Positions 30,563 to 39,505 of a DNA stretch of 64,000 bases are shown here, one piece after another. Source of the DNA: Hymenobacter rigui (GTDB taxonomy: Bacteria > Bacteroidota > Bacteroidia > Cytophagales > Hymenobacteraceae). Within the stretch, counting starts at the first letter, position 1; the number at the start of each line of letters is the position of its first letter. Position numbers and translations under genes: made by a program. The notes under the pieces are model-generated. The model was not told the DNA's origin. It saw only the letters and a list, made by a program, of their open reading frames with translations, and ran no database searches. The stretch spans positions 1-64,000 of the forward strand of contig NZ_RWIT01000016.1 in the NCBI RefSeq assembly GCF_003944715.1, written 5' to 3'.

Positions 30563-31888
30563 CTATAGCCGGAGCCGCCGAAGCAGGCGGGCGGCGTAAT
30601 CGTTTTGCAGGGCTAACAACAGCAGAAATGGCAAAAAAGTAACCCGATACCGGTTAAGCGTGCCCAAATTGGGCGTAGTAAGACCCAGCAATGCCGCCAG
30701 AATGACGCAGTAAAGCAACAGGGCCAGCACCAGCCCGAATGGTAATTGCCCGGCTTTGCCCCATGCCCCAGCCCAACCTGCTACTACCACCAGCACCAGC
30801 AGCGCCAGATTCTCCAGGCCCGCCACAACATACAGCACCGTGCCGCCCTCCCATGGCCACGGCCTCGAGAGAGTATTGAATACCGCCACGGGCGTGTGCT
30901 GCATGACGCTTTCAGTGGTGGGCCGCAAATCCGGATACTCCAGGTGGGGGCGCGTACGGGAGGATTTCAGCAAGTCGGAATAGTTACGTTGTAGCTGCGA
31001 AGTGAACTTATTGGCTCGAAATACCGGACTTACTTCGCTGGCCGCCCAGGCTCCGCTGAGCAGAATGCCAACCAGTACAATCGTCTGTCCTATGCGAGAA
31101 CGAGCGGCACCCAGGCGGTGCAGGACCAGCACGCCCGCCAGGCCAACCAGCGTACCAAACAGCACAACAGCGAAAAAATACCGCATTTTGAAATGCAGCA
31201 AGCCCACGGCCACCAGTGCCGGTATGGCCCACGCGTGCCGCTGCCGGCCGCTGTAGCCGAGGTGTATCACCAGGGCCAGCACCAACGCCCCACTACCTAC
31301 CAACAGACTCTCCTTAGTCAGCCCGGAGGTCCAGTAAACTACTGTGGGCCAGATCAGGAAGGCTACGACTCCGGCCCCAGGGGTGGCGGCGGGCCAGTAC
31401 CGCTGCAGCTGCCGCACCAGTTCCCACCCACCTACAAAGCTAAATAGCGAAAGATAACAGCCATTGAGCAGCGCATTACCCCCGCTGGCCAGGTTCAGTA
31501 CCGACAACAGCTTTATCAGGAAGAAGGTATTGGACAGCCCATGGAAGACCAGTTTCCACTGCCCCCAGTGAAACTCATCCTGCAACAGCATCATCAGCCA
31601 TTGATGGGGTGCGTGCCGCAGCTGGTCGGTCATTCGGCCCGACCACAGCATAAAATACCGGGCATCTTCGCTTATCAGCCACACCGAAAGAATGGTAGCC
31701 AGCAGCTTGAGGGCCAGTGTGGGCAACACCCACCGGCCCACTACCGGCAACGGCCTCACGCGGGGCAGCCATTGCCAAAACAGCCACAGCAGCCCGGCAT
31801 TCAGGCAAAGCGCAAGAAGCAGGTTCAGTATCAACGGCAGATCAGGTAAGCCACGCCCAAAGGTAGCGGGGCGGGCGCGTATCCCCAC
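30563..31888 (-). CDS. Polytopic membrane protein, glycosyltransferase-like
   Basis: Up to 441 residues with about nine to ten hydrophobic segments and a basic C-terminus (ARLLRRLRL). The layout, with long membrane segments, a soluble part (TSQLQRNYSDLLKSSRTRPHLE) and a final NRYRVTFLPFLLLLALQ segment, resembles membrane proteins of polysaccharide or O-antigen loci, but no family is certain. The start is doubtful. The longest reading uses GTG at 31888. A TACCTTTG box at 31865-31858 lies inside that reading and would instead suit a TTG start at 31834 (MILNLLLALCLN). The upstream DUF2851 gene ends seven bases before the GTG. Confidence 0.7.
   Translation of the reverse strand: MGIRARPATFGRGLPDLPLILNLLLALCLNAGLLWLFWQWLPRVRPLPVVGRWVLPTLALKLLATILSVWLISEDARYFMLWSGRMTDQLRHAPHQWLMMLLQDEFHWGQWKLVFHGLSNTFFLIKLLSVLNLASGGNALLNGCYLSLFSFVGGWELVRQLQRYWPAATPGAGVVAFLIWPTVVYWTSGLTKESLLVGSGALVLALVIHLGYSGRQRHAWAIPALVAVGLLHFKMRYFFAVVLFGTLVGLAGVLVLHRLGAARSRIGQTIVLVGILLSGAWAASEVSPVFRANKFTSQLQRNYSDLLKSSRTRPHLEYPDLRPTTESVMQHTPVAVFNTLSRPWPWEGGTVLYVVAGLENLALLVLVVVAGWAGAWGKAGQLPFGLVLALLLYCVILAALLGLTTPNLGTLNRYRVTFLPFLLLLALQNDYAARLLRRLRL
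31858..31865 (-). promoter_or_regulatory. Minus-7 box TACCTTTG near the membrane protein start
   Basis: Exact TAnnTTTG on the minus strand. It would place transcription start near 31850, downstream of the GTG at 31888 and 16 bases before the TTG at 31834. Confidence 0.4.
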
Positions 31889-31894
31889 ATGCGG

Positions 31895-33172
31895 CTACTG
31901 GCGCAACAGCCGGGCCCCAATACCACAGGCCACGCAGCGGCGCGGCGCGCAGTAGCCCCGCTGCAGCGCCAGCAGCCCCTGCGAGTCGGCGGCGGTTTGA
32001 TTGCGGAAGCCAGCGGCTTCGTACGGATCCGTCAGGTGGTTGTGCTCGGGCGGCAACTGGTCCAGTAGTGCCACGGCGGCTTCTACCTGTTCTGGGTTGC
32101 CCACGGAGCGCGCGTACGCCACCCGCAGCGGCAATACTACGTTGGTAATCAGCAGATGTATGCTAGCCCGACCCAACATTGCGCCTTTGCCGGGCTTGCC
32201 CGGCCGGGTGTGAGTTTGCCAATACGCGGGCAGCGGGGCCGTGAAGAACTGCTCCAGGGCCCGCACATCAGAGGCCGTCAGCAGCGCATCGAACAGCGTG
32301 GGCCGGGCATGCAGCAGCGCCATTAGCTGCACGAGGCGCACGGTCGGGAAGTTAGCCGGCCGCAGCCGCAGGAAGTTCCACTCGTGGCCGGCCAAGGCAG
32401 AACCGTGCAGGTTGTACTTGTGCTGCAGAAACGCGTATTCTGTGCGCAGCTGTTCCACATACTCGTCGGTAGAAGCATCCTGCAAGAAGCCCGCCTGCCC
32501 AAATACCAGCGCGGCCAGCTGGAGAGCATCGTGCCGGTGCCGACGAATCAGGCTTAGGGGAAGCGCACGGGCCAGCCGGCTCATGGGGTCGGCATTCTTC
32601 TTAAACCCGAAGGCTTCGGCCAGCACATACCAGGCTGTGGCCTCCCAATCCTGCGCCAACCCGGCATGCAGCTCCGCAATCCGGTCGGTTTTCTGCTCCA
32701 CCCGTTCCAGCAGCGTGCGGCCCAGCATCATGGTGCGCGTCAGCTCCGGCACCTGGTTCAATAATGGCGCACAGGGCAGCGGGGCCTCGGTGGGCTGGTT
32801 GCTGAGCTGCTCGTACGCTGCCAGCAGGCCGGGCGCCAGCCGGGTCGCCAGCGCCAGCGTCGGAATATCGGAGCCGTTGGTGCGCTGCACCGGCACATCG
32901 GCGGAGTACACCACATGCAGAATTACCTGGTCATACTTGGCATCCTGCTGGTGCTGGTGGCGGTGCCAGTCGGAGGCGCGCAGGTGAATTTCCACGGCTC
33001 CGTTCCACTCTACCTCTCCCAGCTGCAACCGGGCATTCAGGAAATCGGGACCGGCATCGGGGTTGCGGTGGCCGGGGCGCAGCACGGTAACGGGCTGCCC
33101 ATCCTCGGTCAGCAAGTCTGTTTTATCGAAATACTGCTGCTGCCATACGTAGTGCAAAAAATCTTCCTTCAT
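31895..33172 (-). CDS. DUF2851 family protein
   Basis: A 425-residue member of the Bacteroidota-specific DUF2851 family. The start MKEDFLHYVWQQQYFD, the GPDFLNARLQLGEVEWNGAVEIH block, DWHRHQHQQDAKYDQVILHVVY and YGxxxNxxPM-like GFKKNADPM segments are typical. WNGxVEIHxxxSDWxxHxH resembles a nuclease-like active site, but no activity is established. The C-terminus (CVACGIGARLLRQ) carries several cysteines (GYCAPRRCVACG), a possible metal site. The ATG at 33172 begins the conserved motif. Confidence 0.88.
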   Translation of the reverse strand: MKEDFLHYVWQQQYFDKTDLLTEDGQPVTVLRPGHRNPDAGPDFLNARLQLGEVEWNGAVEIHLRASDWHRHQHQQDAKYDQVILHVVYSADVPVQRTNGSDIPTLALATRLAPGLLAAYEQLSNQPTEAPLPCAPLLNQVPELTRTMMLGRTLLERVEQKTDRIAELHAGLAQDWEATAWYVLAEAFGFKKNADPMSRLARALPLSLIRRHRHDALQLAALVFGQAGFLQDASTDEYVEQLRTEYAFLQHKYNLHGSALAGHEWNFLRLRPANFPTVRLVQLMALLHARPTLFDALLTASDVRALEQFFTAPLPAYWQTHTRPGKPGKGAMLGRASIHLLITNVVLPLRVAYARSVGNPEQVEAAVALLDQLPPEHNHLTDPYEAAGFRNQTAADSQGLLALQRGYCAPRRCVACGIGARLLRQ

Positions 33173-33270
33173 ACCAGATACTTGTAGCTATAGAGATGCT
33201 ACTCAGTGAGCTTATTGAATTTGAGCCGCTGAGTGAGAAGCAATAAGCTATTAGTTCGGCTATAAACCAA

Positions 33271-33309
33271 ACCGGCCCGCCCCTGCTGTAGTAGCAGAAG
33301 CAGGCCGGT
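33271..33309 (-). terminator. Hairpin downstream of the LolA-like gene
   Basis: A 17-bp stem with three mismatches (33271-33287 with 33293-33309), in the 157-base gap after the LolA-like gene. No strong T-tract, so a weak call. Confidence 0.4.
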
Positions 33310-33329
33310 CAACATGGCAGCGCAGAGGC

Positions 33330-33974
33330 TTAACGAAGGTCAATCACCTTTACGCCTTTGTACTTGCTTTTATCGAAGTTGAAGGTGGTAGCATCAATGG
33401 GTACGTTGGGCTGGAACTTGCTGATGCGGTAGGTGTAGCGGTTGCCGTTCTTTTTGAACATCTGCCAGCTTTTCACCGCTTTATCCACGCGGCCTACTTT
33501 CAGGCGCACTTTGTACACGGGGTTGTTGCGGTCCTCGGGCGAGAGTTCAATTACGTCCACTACTTCGCCGCCTTCCTTAGCCTCCTGCACGTAGGCATAC
33601 TTGTAGCCTTTTTTGTACAGCGTATAAATCTGGGAGGGAGAAATTTCCTGATCCTCAGGCTCGTAGTCCGAGATATTGACCTCGTTTTCGGCCTTCATGT
33701 ACGTCCACATCGTCTGGCCGTTGTTGATGACCTCCTGGCCGCTCATCTTCAGCCGAAACTTCTGGCCGCTCACGGTAATGTCGCCGCTCAGATTCTCTTT
33801 CACCTTGGCCGCATCGTTTTCCAGCGTCTGGGTGAAAGTAGCCTTGAAAGCCTTCATCGCCTGATATTTGGCGCTCATCTGGTCCAGAATTTTACCGGCC
33901 TTAGGGTCCTGCTGGGCCGTGGCTACAGAAGTCAGCGACACGGATAAGGCGAGCAGGGCGAGATACTTTTTCAT
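33330..33974 (-). CDS. LolA-like outer-membrane lipoprotein carrier
   Basis: The 214-residue periplasmic protein has signal peptide MKKYLALLALSVSLTSVATA followed by the LolA-like fold: AKYQAMKAFKATFTQTLEN, LSGDITVSGQKFRLKMSG, GQTMWTYMKAENEVNI, and a C-terminal part ending FNFDKSKYKGVKVIDLR. LolA carries lipoproteins from the LolCDE exporter to the outer membrane. Bacteroidota often have several copies, some with other roles. The ATG at 33974 gives the signal peptide; upstream frame is not protein-like. It follows ftsK by 119 bases on the same strand, the same order as in many Gram-negatives where lolA lies after ftsK. Confidence 0.88.
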   Translation of the reverse strand: MKKYLALLALSVSLTSVATAQQDPKAGKILDQMSAKYQAMKAFKATFTQTLENDAAKVKENLSGDITVSGQKFRLKMSGQEVINNGQTMWTYMKAENEVNISDYEPEDQEISPSQIYTLYKKGYKYAYVQEAKEGGEVVDVIELSPEDRNNPVYKVRLKVGRVDKAVKSWQMFKKNGNRYTYRISKFQPNVPIDATTFNFDKSKYKGVKVIDLR

Positions 33975-34093
33975 TGCAATGGTTGGTGGTGAATTGGGAG
34001 TAGTGAGTACAGAGACGGAAGAAACGGCACTTTGTTTACAACAGATTTCCGGTACCGTTGATTTTCGCGTCTTTTCCAGAGGCATCCTCACTC

Positions 34094-37054
34094 CTATTTC
34101 TGTAGGCTGTTCAACAACTGTTCCAAACTGTATTCGTCGGGAATTAATACTTCGCGGGCTTTGCTGCCCTCAAACGGGCCCACAATACCGGCGTGCTCCA
34201 GCTGGTCGATCAGGCGGCCGGCGCGGTTGTAGCCCAGCTTGAGCTTACGCTGAATGAGGGAGGTACTGCCCTGCTGATGCAGCACAATTACGCGGGCGGC
34301 CTCCTCAAACATGGAGTCCCGGTCGCTCATGTCAAACTCGTCGGCGTCGCCGTTGCCGCTGCCGCTTTCCCCAGGTACTTCGGGCAGCTCGTAGGCGTTG
34401 GGGTAGCCCTGCTGCTCGCCCACGAAGTCGCAGAGGCGGTCCACCTCGGGCGTATCGATGAAGGCGCACTGCACCCGGATGATATCCGAGCCCTGGGAAA
34501 TCAGCATGTCACCCTGGCCGATGAGCTGGTCGGCCCCGCCGGCATCCAGGATGGTGCGGGAGTCGATTTTGCTGGTCACCTTGAAGGAAATCCGGCAGGG
34601 GAAGTTGGCCTTGATGATACCCGTAATAACGTTCACCGAGGGGCGCTGGGTGGCCACAATCAGGTGAATGCCGATGGCGCGGGCCAGCTGGGCCAGGCGG
34701 GCAATGGGCGTTTCCACCTCCTTGCCGGCAGTCATCATCAGGTCGGCCAGCTCATCAATTACCAGCACAATGAAGGGCATGTAGCGGTGCCCCTTCTTGG
34801 GGTTGAGGCGGCGCTCCACAAATTTGCGGTTGTACTCCTTCAGGTTGCGGCAGCCGGCGTCCTTCAGCAGGTCGTAGCGCCGGTCCATCTCCATGCACAG
34901 AGAGTTGAGCGTGTTCACCACCTTTTTGGTGTCGGTGATGATGGGCTCCTCCGACTCGGGCAGCTTGGCCAGGAAGTGGCGCTCAATCTTGTTGAAGATG
35001 CTCAGTTCCACCTTCTTGGGGTCGACGAGCACAAACTTGAGCTGCGAGGGGTGGCGCTTGTAGAGCAGCGAGGCCAGAATCACGTTCAGGCCCACCGATT
35101 TACCCTGGCCCGTGGCCCCGGCCATCAGCAAGTGCGGCATTTTGGCCAGGTCCACCACAAACACCTCGTTGGTGATGGTGCGCCCGAAGGCAATGGGCAG
35201 ATCCATTTCGGTGCTGATGAACTTATCGGTGTTGAACACCGAGCGTATGCTCACCATCTCCTTTTTGGTATTCGGCACCTCAATACCGATGGTGCCCTTG
35301 CCCGGAATGGGGGCAATGATGCGGATACCCAAAGCCGCCAGGCTCAGGGCAATATCGTCTTCCAGGCTCTTGATTTTGCTGATGCGCACCCCGGCGTCGG
35401 GCACGATTTCGTAGAGCGTAACGGTGGGGCCGATGGTGGCCTTGATGCTGGCTATATTGATGCCGTAGTGGCCCAGCGTCTCGACAATGCGGTCCTTATT
35501 GGCTTCCAGCTCTTCCTTGCTTACCTGCGCCTTGGCTACGCCGTAGTCGTTGAGCAGCTCGAGGGTGGGATACTGGTAGCGGGGCAGGTCGAGGGTGGGG
35601 TCGTATTCGCCGGTGGGCATAGCCTCCTCGGCCTCATCTTCTTCGGCAATTACGGCCATATCAGCGCCAGCGGAAGGGTCCAGCTCGGCCGGGCCGGTGG
35701 TAGCATCCTCCACTTCAAACGACAGGCCGCTCACCACGGCCGACACCGGCGCTACGGGAGCAGACGGCATGGGTAGCGGGGCATCATCATCCGCTAAATC
35801 GGCCAAGGACAATGGCGTGGGCACCGTCGGCAGAGCCGGCGCCGGTACTGATACCGGCTCGGCGGCAGGCACTTCAAACGAGAAGCTGGGTCCGCTGGCC
35901 ACCGGAGCTGCCGCTGCAGCCTCCGCCGCAGCGGTAACGCCCAGGGGCAGTGCCGAGGCGGCCAGACCTCCGGCAGCCACCGTGGCCGAAGCCGCCGCCG
36001 CTACCGGCGCAGCTGCCGCGGCAGCAACGCTGAAGGCAGGAGATGCAACCGGGCCGGTGCGCTGTGGCACCACATTAACGGTTTCCTCCTCTGCTACTGC
36101 AGGCTGGGGTGACGCGGCCAGCGGGCCTACTTTTTTGAGGGTAATACCCAGGGCCGGCTCTTCCTCTTCATTCTCATCAACCCAGGGAGCGGCATTGGAA
36201 GCGGGATAATTGGTGGCGAAGGCCGGAGCATTGAATTCCGCGCTTTCTTCTTCCTCGTCGCCGGCGCTACGGCGCAGGTTCAAGTTGAGACTGGTGACGT
36301 TGAAGAAGAAGACCACAAAGGAAATCAGCACAAACGCCAGCAGCAGCACCGTGCCCCAGCCGATGAGGCTATCCAGGAAAAAGGCCGTTTCGTAGCCGAT
36401 GCGGCCACACAGAAAGTCCAGACCATGGGCCAGAGTGGGGTCCACTTCGGGGCTCTGGATGCTGAGTACCACGTAGCCCAGCAGTACGCTCAGCCACACC
36501 ATCGTAAATAGGCACAGGGCCAGCACATACGTGAATGACACGCCCGCCCGCCGGAACACAATTTTGTAGCCCAGGAAAAATACGATGGGTATGGCCGCAA
36601 ACGCCGCTACCCCAAATCCGTTCTGAATCAGGAACTGAGCTGTGAGAGCCCCAATGAGCCCAAGCCAGTTGCTGGTTTCCTGACCGGCCTCCCGCACGGG
36701 GGTGCTGCTCACACTTTCCGTCACGCTCTGGTCGGCATGGCCCGTGAACAGAAAGGAAATGAAGGCAATGGTCAGGTAAATGGAGCCAATCAGAAAAAAG
36801 AACCCCAGGAACAGCTGAAAGCGCCGGTCACGCAGGAAGTCGAACAGGCCGCCCAGCTTTACGGCGGGTAGCTTGAGGGGCTTACGCGGGGGTTTGGGAG
36901 CGGTGTTCCGGGGCTCGTTCCGACGACTTTCCCGGGCAGGCTCGGCTGCCGGACGCGGTTGGTTGCGTGCGGTTTTGGGCTCGGCTGCGGCGCGGGGCTC
37001 GTTGGAACGGCCGGGGGCCGCGTCAGGTTGTTGCTTGTAGGTATTTTTAGCCAT
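34094..37054 (-). CDS. ftsK: DNA translocase FtsK
   Basis: A 986-residue FtsK/SpoIIIE ATPase that pumps DNA through the closing septum and activates XerCD at dif. Order: basic Pro/Arg/Asn-rich N-terminus (about 1-60), four to five membrane segments (about 70-250), a long Ala/Pro/Glu linker (about 280-500), the alpha domain, the motor domain with Walker A near residue 645 (GATGQGKSVGLN) and VLVIDELADLMM. The gamma winged-helix domain (about 905-985; FEEAARVIVLHQQGSTSLIQ) reads KOPS-like sites. The ATG at 37054 is preferred over a TTG five codons earlier. A TAGATTTG box lies at 37081-37074. xerD lies 2.5 kb away. Confidence 0.96.
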   Translation of the reverse strand: MAKNTYKQQPDAAPGRSNEPRAAAEPKTARNQPRPAAEPARESRRNEPRNTAPKPPRKPLKLPAVKLGGLFDFLRDRRFQLFLGFFFLIGSIYLTIAFISFLFTGHADQSVTESVSSTPVREAGQETSNWLGLIGALTAQFLIQNGFGVAAFAAIPIVFFLGYKIVFRRAGVSFTYVLALCLFTMVWLSVLLGYVVLSIQSPEVDPTLAHGLDFLCGRIGYETAFFLDSLIGWGTVLLLAFVLISFVVFFFNVTSLNLNLRRSAGDEEEESAEFNAPAFATNYPASNAAPWVDENEEEEPALGITLKKVGPLAASPQPAVAEEETVNVVPQRTGPVASPAFSVAAAAAAPVAAAASATVAAGGLAASALPLGVTAAAEAAAAAPVASGPSFSFEVPAAEPVSVPAPALPTVPTPLSLADLADDDAPLPMPSAPVAPVSAVVSGLSFEVEDATTGPAELDPSAGADMAVIAEEDEAEEAMPTGEYDPTLDLPRYQYPTLELLNDYGVAKAQVSKEELEANKDRIVETLGHYGINIASIKATIGPTVTLYEIVPDAGVRISKIKSLEDDIALSLAALGIRIIAPIPGKGTIGIEVPNTKKEMVSIRSVFNTDKFISTEMDLPIAFGRTITNEVFVVDLAKMPHLLMAGATGQGKSVGLNVILASLLYKRHPSQLKFVLVDPKKVELSIFNKIERHFLAKLPESEEPIITDTKKVVNTLNSLCMEMDRRYDLLKDAGCRNLKEYNRKFVERRLNPKKGHRYMPFIVLVIDELADLMMTAGKEVETPIARLAQLARAIGIHLIVATQRPSVNVITGIIKANFPCRISFKVTSKIDSRTILDAGGADQLIGQGDMLISQGSDIIRVQCAFIDTPEVDRLCDFVGEQQGYPNAYELPEVPGESGSGNGDADEFDMSDRDSMFEEAARVIVLHQQGSTSLIQRKLKLGYNRAGRLIDQLEHAGIVGPFEGSKAREVLIPDEYSLEQLLNSLQK

Positions 37055-37073
37055 CAGAATACTCGCCAAAGAC

Positions 37074-37081
37074 CAAATCTA
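37074..37081 (-). promoter_or_regulatory. Minus-7 box TAGATTTG of ftsK
   Basis: Exact TAnnTTTG on the minus strand, 19 bases before the ftsK ATG. Confidence 0.5.
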
Positions 37082-37208
37082 GGCATAAATACAATGGGTG
37101 GATTGCGGAGCGGCCGGATTGTTGCGCAAGTGGATTGCGGAACCGCTACCGCGGAGGAAAGGCTACGCTGGTTACCTTCCGTGCTACCCCGCGCAGCAAT
37201 CCGGTCCT

Positions 37209-38945
37209 TTACCGTTTCACCACATACACCCATACCTGCCAGTAGGCCCCGGTACCGGTGTAGTGCCCAAACAGCCGCAGTTCACTTTGCTCCGGCCGGG
37301 CCAGCCGGGCCGCCGACAGCACGTACTGCCCTCCCAACTGGCGAAAAGCGGCAGCGTTGAAGGTCCAATGTTGTACCACATGCTCCGGTAACGCACCCAC
37401 CCGGAAGTTCTTGCCCAGCTCCGCCGAAAACAGGTAGCACCGGTTGCCCCAGGCATCGAAGTAGGTGCGCAGCGCCGCGTCTTTGGCCAGCTCGCCCGCT
37501 GTCAGCTGCCGGAATTGGTGCTTATAGGCCAACGGGTAGTTGTTCTGATAGGCATCCAGGGTGTAGAAGTTGTTGAGCGAAGCCACGGCTGGCGGCATTC
37601 CCAGGCAGGCCACTCGGTAGGCAGCCGGTAACTGGCCGGTTTGCTGCTGAATATCGGTCTGAATCTGGTGGAACAGCGCCGGGGCCACAAAGGCGGCATA
37701 GGTGGGCTCGGTGGCTGGCAGATGGCCCAATTGCCGACGCACATTTAGCGTCCACTCGGAGTTCATGCCCAGGCCCACCGCCAGCTGTAACACGGCCAGC
37801 GCCCACACGGCGCGGCTGGCGGGCAGGTGGCGCAGCGCCAGTACCAGCACCCCAAACCAAGCCAGAGGCGTCAGGAAATGAAAACGGGTAAAGTTGAAGG
37901 CACCAAGCGCGGGCACCATCCGCTGCACTGCCCCAATGAGCGTCGGGTAGAAGCCGCAGAATACAGCCAATAGCATCAACAAAATCATGGCAGCCGCCAG
38001 CTGCCGGCGCAGCCGCTTCCGGATGGGGCTGTCCGGCAGCAGCGTGACAGCGGAGCCAGCGGCCAGTAGCGGAGCCAAGCGCGCGAAAGCACTGGCGTGG
38101 TACTGGCCCAGCAAAAAGTACCGCACCGATGCAATCAGCCCCGCTCCTACCCCACCCGGAGTCAGCCGGGCGTAATCAAACTCCAGCCGGTGCGGGACAA
38201 ACTGCCGACTGATCAGCACCGAAACCACCAGCGGATACTCTACCACCAGGTAGCCCAGGGCCAACACTACCAGTCCCAGCACGGCCCGCCAGGCTATACG
38301 CCGGGTCCGCCAGGCATCGTAAGCCAAAGCCAGACCGGCCCCGGCCAGTACGAAGAGGCCAGCCAGTACCAGGCTCGACCACAGCGCAAACCCCATCAGC
38401 ACCAGATAACTGGCCACCGGCCGCCGGCCGGCCCGGAGCTGCAGCAGGGCCCACACCACCCAAGGCTGGCCCAGCACCGAAACGCCATACGCCGTATAGG
38501 TGGGCAATACGGCCCAGGCCAGGGCCAGCACCGCGCACAAGCCCGCCTGCCCGCCCCCCGGCAACCCGAACCGGCGCAACACCAGATACATGCCCAACAA
38601 CCCCACCAAGCGCACCAGCAGCTCGTGCAGCAGATAGGCCGGCAAAGGCGGCAGCAGGGCCATAAGGCCCACCAGCGGCTGCAGCCCCGGCCGCAGCGCG
38701 GTGCGCGGCAACCCGTGCATCAGATGCGGCACCACAGTTTGCGGGCGGTAATCCAGCGCTTTGCCTTCCTGCACCAGCACGTAGGGCACGGCCAGTTCGG
38801 TATCCAGATTATCATCAATGAGAATGTAGGTATGGCCGGCCGGGGCAACGTATGCCAGGCTAAGCACCAGCAGGACCAGCACGGCCCACACCAACGGCCC
38901 CAAAGACTGCAGACGCACGAAACGAACTGCCTCAGAAGCAGACAT
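37209..38945 (-). CDS. Polytopic membrane protein (DUF6044-like)
   Basis: The 578-residue product has about 11 hydrophobic segments up to residue 400 and a soluble C-terminal domain of about 170 residues. After the first segment comes a conserved-looking loop HTYILIDDNLDTELAVPYVL and later FNFTRFHFLTPLAW. This layout (Asp-rich first loop, GT-C-type topology, C-terminal globular domain) fits glycosyltransferase-C-like membrane enzymes, and I recall a similar family under DUF6044. Substrate unknown. The ATG at 38945 sits 31 bases from a TATTTTTG box. Confidence 0.72.
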   Translation of the reverse strand: MSASEAVRFVRLQSLGPLVWAVLVLLVLSLAYVAPAGHTYILIDDNLDTELAVPYVLVQEGKALDYRPQTVVPHLMHGLPRTALRPGLQPLVGLMALLPPLPAYLLHELLVRLVGLLGMYLVLRRFGLPGGGQAGLCAVLALAWAVLPTYTAYGVSVLGQPWVVWALLQLRAGRRPVASYLVLMGFALWSSLVLAGLFVLAGAGLALAYDAWRTRRIAWRAVLGLVVLALGYLVVEYPLVVSVLISRQFVPHRLEFDYARLTPGGVGAGLIASVRYFLLGQYHASAFARLAPLLAAGSAVTLLPDSPIRKRLRRQLAAAMILLMLLAVFCGFYPTLIGAVQRMVPALGAFNFTRFHFLTPLAWFGVLVLALRHLPASRAVWALAVLQLAVGLGMNSEWTLNVRRQLGHLPATEPTYAAFVAPALFHQIQTDIQQQTGQLPAAYRVACLGMPPAVASLNNFYTLDAYQNNYPLAYKHQFRQLTAGELAKDAALRTYFDAWGNRCYLFSAELGKNFRVGALPEHVVQHWTFNAAAFRQLGGQYVLSAARLARPEQSELRLFGHYTGTGAYWQVWVYVVKR

Positions 38946-38975
38946 AGAACAGGGTAAATAAAGGCCGCAGACCGA

Positions 38976-38983
38976 CAAAAATA
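38976..38983 (-). promoter_or_regulatory. Minus-7 box TATTTTTG of the DUF6044-like gene
   Basis: Exact TAnnTTTG on the minus strand, 30 bases before the ATG. Confidence 0.45.
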
Positions 38984-39060
38984 GCAGTTCTATAACTCCA
39001 CGACATCCCCGGCGATATTTCTGCGTTCAACTGAGCAGTAACCTATATTGCAATACTACT

Positions 39061-39486
39061 ATGAAACAAATACTACTCACCAACCCCAACGAATCCGTGT
39101 ATTGCCAGCTTACCTACGATGCTTCCACCCAGTGGCTGCGAGTAGTATGGAATGGGCATGTGGGACCTGACCTGGCCATGCGGGGTGCTGTGGCAAGCCT
39201 GGAAATACTCCGGGAGTATCACTGCCTTTATCTCTTTAACGACAACAGTCGCCTTGAAGGACCTTGGTTCGACTCCGTATACTGGCTTTCCCACGAGTGG
39301 GGTCCGGCGGCGGCCAAAGCTGGTTTGCGCTATGTGGCGCACGTGACCCGGGCCAACAATTTTGCTACATCCTTCACGGCTACTCCGGTTCACCAACTGT
39401 TCAACCAGTTTGAAATTCAGATTTTTGACCAAGCCGGTGAGGCTCTGGACTGGCTACGCAGCTGCCAGGCGCAGGAGCAGCTCTGA
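39061..39486 (+). CDS. STAS/SpoIIAA-like small protein
   Basis: The 141-residue soluble protein has alternating beta strands and helices that resemble the STAS/SpoIIAA-like proteins frequent in this group: CQLTYDASTQWLRVVWNGHV, LEILREYHCLYLFNDNSRLEG and a final FEIQIFDQAGEALDWL. Such proteins can be anti-anti-sigma-like or lipid-binding, but the serine phosphorylation site of true anti-anti-sigma factors is not evident. Single gene convergent with xerD, with 19 bases between. Confidence 0.65.
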   Translation: MKQILLTNPNESVYCQLTYDASTQWLRVVWNGHVGPDLAMRGAVASLEILREYHCLYLFNDNSRLEGPWFDSVYWLSHEWGPAAAKAGLRYVAHVTRANNFATSFTATPVHQLFNQFEIQIFDQAGEALDWLRSCQAQEQL

Positions 39487-39505
39487 CCTGCTGCTCAGAG
39501 CTGCT

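Noticed and set aside
34193..35776. 527-codon plus-strand frame opposite ftsK
   Set aside because: Shadow of the FtsK motor domain.
38097..38957. Gln/His/Pro-rich plus-strand frame opposite the DUF6044-like gene
   Set aside because: Shadow of a Leu-rich membrane protein; such frames are always Gln/His/Pro-rich.
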